A stretch of DNA of 64,000 nt, taken from CBDFGN01 sp965247065 (GTDB lineage Bacteria > Bacteroidota > Bacteroidia > Cytophagales > Cyclobacteriaceae). A program made the position numbers and the translations under genes. The notes under the pieces were generated by a model, which saw nothing but the letters and a program-made list of their open reading frames with translations, made no database searches and was not told the origin of the DNA. The stretch covers positions 1,302,001 through 1,366,000 of the forward strand of contig CBDFGN010000006.1 in NCBI GenBank assembly GCA_965247065.1, in the 5' to 3' direction. Shown in pieces: positions 63,145-64,000 of the stretch; the stretch's first letter is position 1, and each line of letters begins with the position of its first letter.

Positions 63145-63588
63145 TCACCCCCTTTCACTCGCTAGCAAGTACCGAAACGGTACGGCGATAGGGTCACCTA
63201 CTATGAACAGGGTGAAGATGATGACCTCCGGTGCGGCGCTCGCGGGGAACTGGCCGACCACGGCAAGTGGTAGCAGAACGCCGAGTAGGTAGGCTGCCTT
63301 GTGCGCTACCTGCAGTAGAAGCACCGGCGACATGCGAAGAGGGGAATGCAGACCCATTGCCGAACAGATTGCAAAGCCCAAGGGCACGGCCCCGCTGTAG
63401 CCGAACAGAACTGGATCCACTCCCGGTGTTTCGAAGAAGTCCATCATGGCCTCAGGTGCGAAAATGATCCCGAGGCCCACCGGAACGCCGACGATGAGGT
63501 TGGCCACGTACATGGCCTTGAGCCACTTGTAACGAATGCCTACTGAGGTCTCGGTTGTGGTCGTTGCACCTGTTGTCGATTCGGACAT
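63145..63588 (-). CDS. GC-rich membrane protein, probably foreign
   Basis: 147 residues with four hydrophobic spans (AMYVANLIVGVPVGLGIIFAP, VLFGYSGAVPLGFAICSAMG, KAAYLLGVLLPLAVVGQFP, EVIIFTLFIVGDPIAVPF). The N-terminus MSESTTGATTTTETSVGI is polar. The gene is visibly richer in G and C than the AT-rich neighbours and uses codons such as CTC, GCC and GTC. It lies between attC 2 and the attC-like half at 63769, in reverse orientation, so it is likely cassette cargo from another lineage. Function unknown. Confidence 0.65.
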   Translation of the reverse strand: MSESTTGATTTTETSVGIRYKWLKAMYVANLIVGVPVGLGIIFAPEAMMDFFETPGVDPVLFGYSGAVPLGFAICSAMGLHSPLRMSPVLLLQVAHKAAYLLGVLLPLAVVGQFPASAAPEVIIFTLFIVGDPIAVPFRYLLASERG

Positions 63589-63768
63589 GTTTCCCTCACT
63601 ATTTAAGGTTAAACCGGTCTCCCACTTTTTACACTATAAAATGCGTATTTTATGGTTATATCTTATGGGCGAAATCTAGCGGATGACCTCTATAAATCTG
63701 TATCAATTTTTTACCCTAATATAAAATATATTATCAGGCTACACAAAAGCAACCAGGGGAAGCAATAA
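63589..63768. other. AT-rich leader of the reverse-oriented gene
   Basis: 180 bp containing the upstream region of the 63145-63588 gene. No other gene was seen. Confidence 0.3.
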
Positions 63769-63804
63769 GCTCAACAAAAGCTAAAAAAATGAATATGCGT
63801 ACTA
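63769..63804 (+). repeat. attC-like half site 3, cut by an IS630-family element
   Basis: GCTCAAC (63769-63775) fits RYYYAAC exactly. The following GCTAAAAAAATGAATATGCG (63780-63799) closely resembles the left arm of attC 2 (GCTAAAATGAATATGCG). The matching right arm is not in the window because the IS starts at 63805. GCTCAAC differs by one base from the reverse complement of GTTGTGC, the start of its presumed cassette. Confidence 0.5.
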
Positions 63805-64000
63805 GTGTCATGTCAAGTTTGAATTGACGGATAAAGCTTTTTTAATTTTATCCGTGCATCTTTTGTTGTAAAGCGCCAATCAATACTGGCGTTCTTGTTG
63901 TTTCGATGTTCCTCCCATGCTTTCACTTCTTTTCGGATTATCTCCATACTGTCAATTCGTCTACTTAAGCATTGTCTGGAAAGCACACTGAGTTCAATTT
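63805..64000 (-). mobile_element. IS630-family element, partial (runs off the window)
   Basis: It begins at GTGTCATGTCAAG directly after a TA dinucleotide (63803-63804), the target used by IS630. It contains the 3' end of a transposase gene on the minus strand. The other end is outside the window. Confidence 0.7.
63813..64000 (-). CDS. IS630-family transposase, C-terminal fragment
   Basis: The open frame enters at the window edge and ends TGA at 63813-63815. The visible 61 residues include SRRIDSMEIIRKEVKAWEEH and DWRFTTKDARIKLKKLYP, the characteristic last segment of IS630-type DDE transposases. The catalytic domain is outside the window, so integrity is unknown. Confidence 0.85.
   Translation of the reverse strand, partial: IELSVLSRQCLSRRIDSMEIIRKEVKAWEEHRNNKNASIDWRFTTKDARIKLKKLYPSIQT

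Overview
The window looks like the chromosome of a marine-type member of the Bacteroidota. The evidence is a short 287-residue RpoD-type sigma factor, many lipoprotein and Tat-signal exported enzymes, families common in that phylum (membrane-anchored class III cyclases, YCII/ECF sigma modules, HigBA), and a set of sulfatase, DUF1080 and cytochrome c genes shared with Planctomycetes and Verrucomicrobia. No rRNA, tRNA or CRISPR array was recognised.

Left third (1-36.2 kb): an exported carbohydrate-degradation region. It holds two GH32-like proteins with altered catalytic motifs, four Cys-type sulfatases, an SLC13 anion transporter, a ThuA-like protein, an FG-GAP propeller protein, a DUF1080 (3-keto-disaccharide hydrolase type) lipoprotein, three CxxCH cytochrome c/propeller proteins (one a cytochrome-PA14-propeller-DUF1080 fusion), a Tat-exported TIM-barrel isomerase and a Tat-exported enolase-superfamily enzyme. 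A working reading is removal of sulfate from a glycan, cytochrome-linked oxidation of sugars outside the cytoplasm, then DUF1080/isomerase processing. That pathway is inferred, and there is no SusC/SusD pair in the window. The region contains three IS982-family copies, two of them in tandem inside the 3' end of an S9 peptidase gene, and one and two-thirds copies of an IS3-family element.

Middle (36.8-60.3 kb): housekeeping and regulatory genes. These include rpoD, a Lys/Glu/Thr minisatellite protein, a metallopeptidase-like lipoprotein, two overlapping membrane cyclase genes with complementary active-site losses, queA, small domains (Dabb, SnoaL-like, YCII), an ECF42-type sigma factor, higBA, a third cyclase, and a regulator/reductase group. 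At least five genes here (LuxR-type, HigA-like, ECF42, AraC, NmrA) carry one frameshift each, several at short homopolymers. This is either local decay or a sequencing problem.

Right end (60.8-64 kb): this appears to be part of an integron gene-cassette array without its integrase. It has a membrane-protein cassette with a compact attC, then a DUF1080 cassette whose attC is split by a roughly 614-bp ORF-less group II intron on the opposite strand. Next is a GC-rich gene in reverse orientation, and then an attC-like half site cut by an IS630-family element that runs off the window. Removing the intron in silico restores a 10-bp match between the attC and the start of its own cassette, which is the strongest evidence for this reading.
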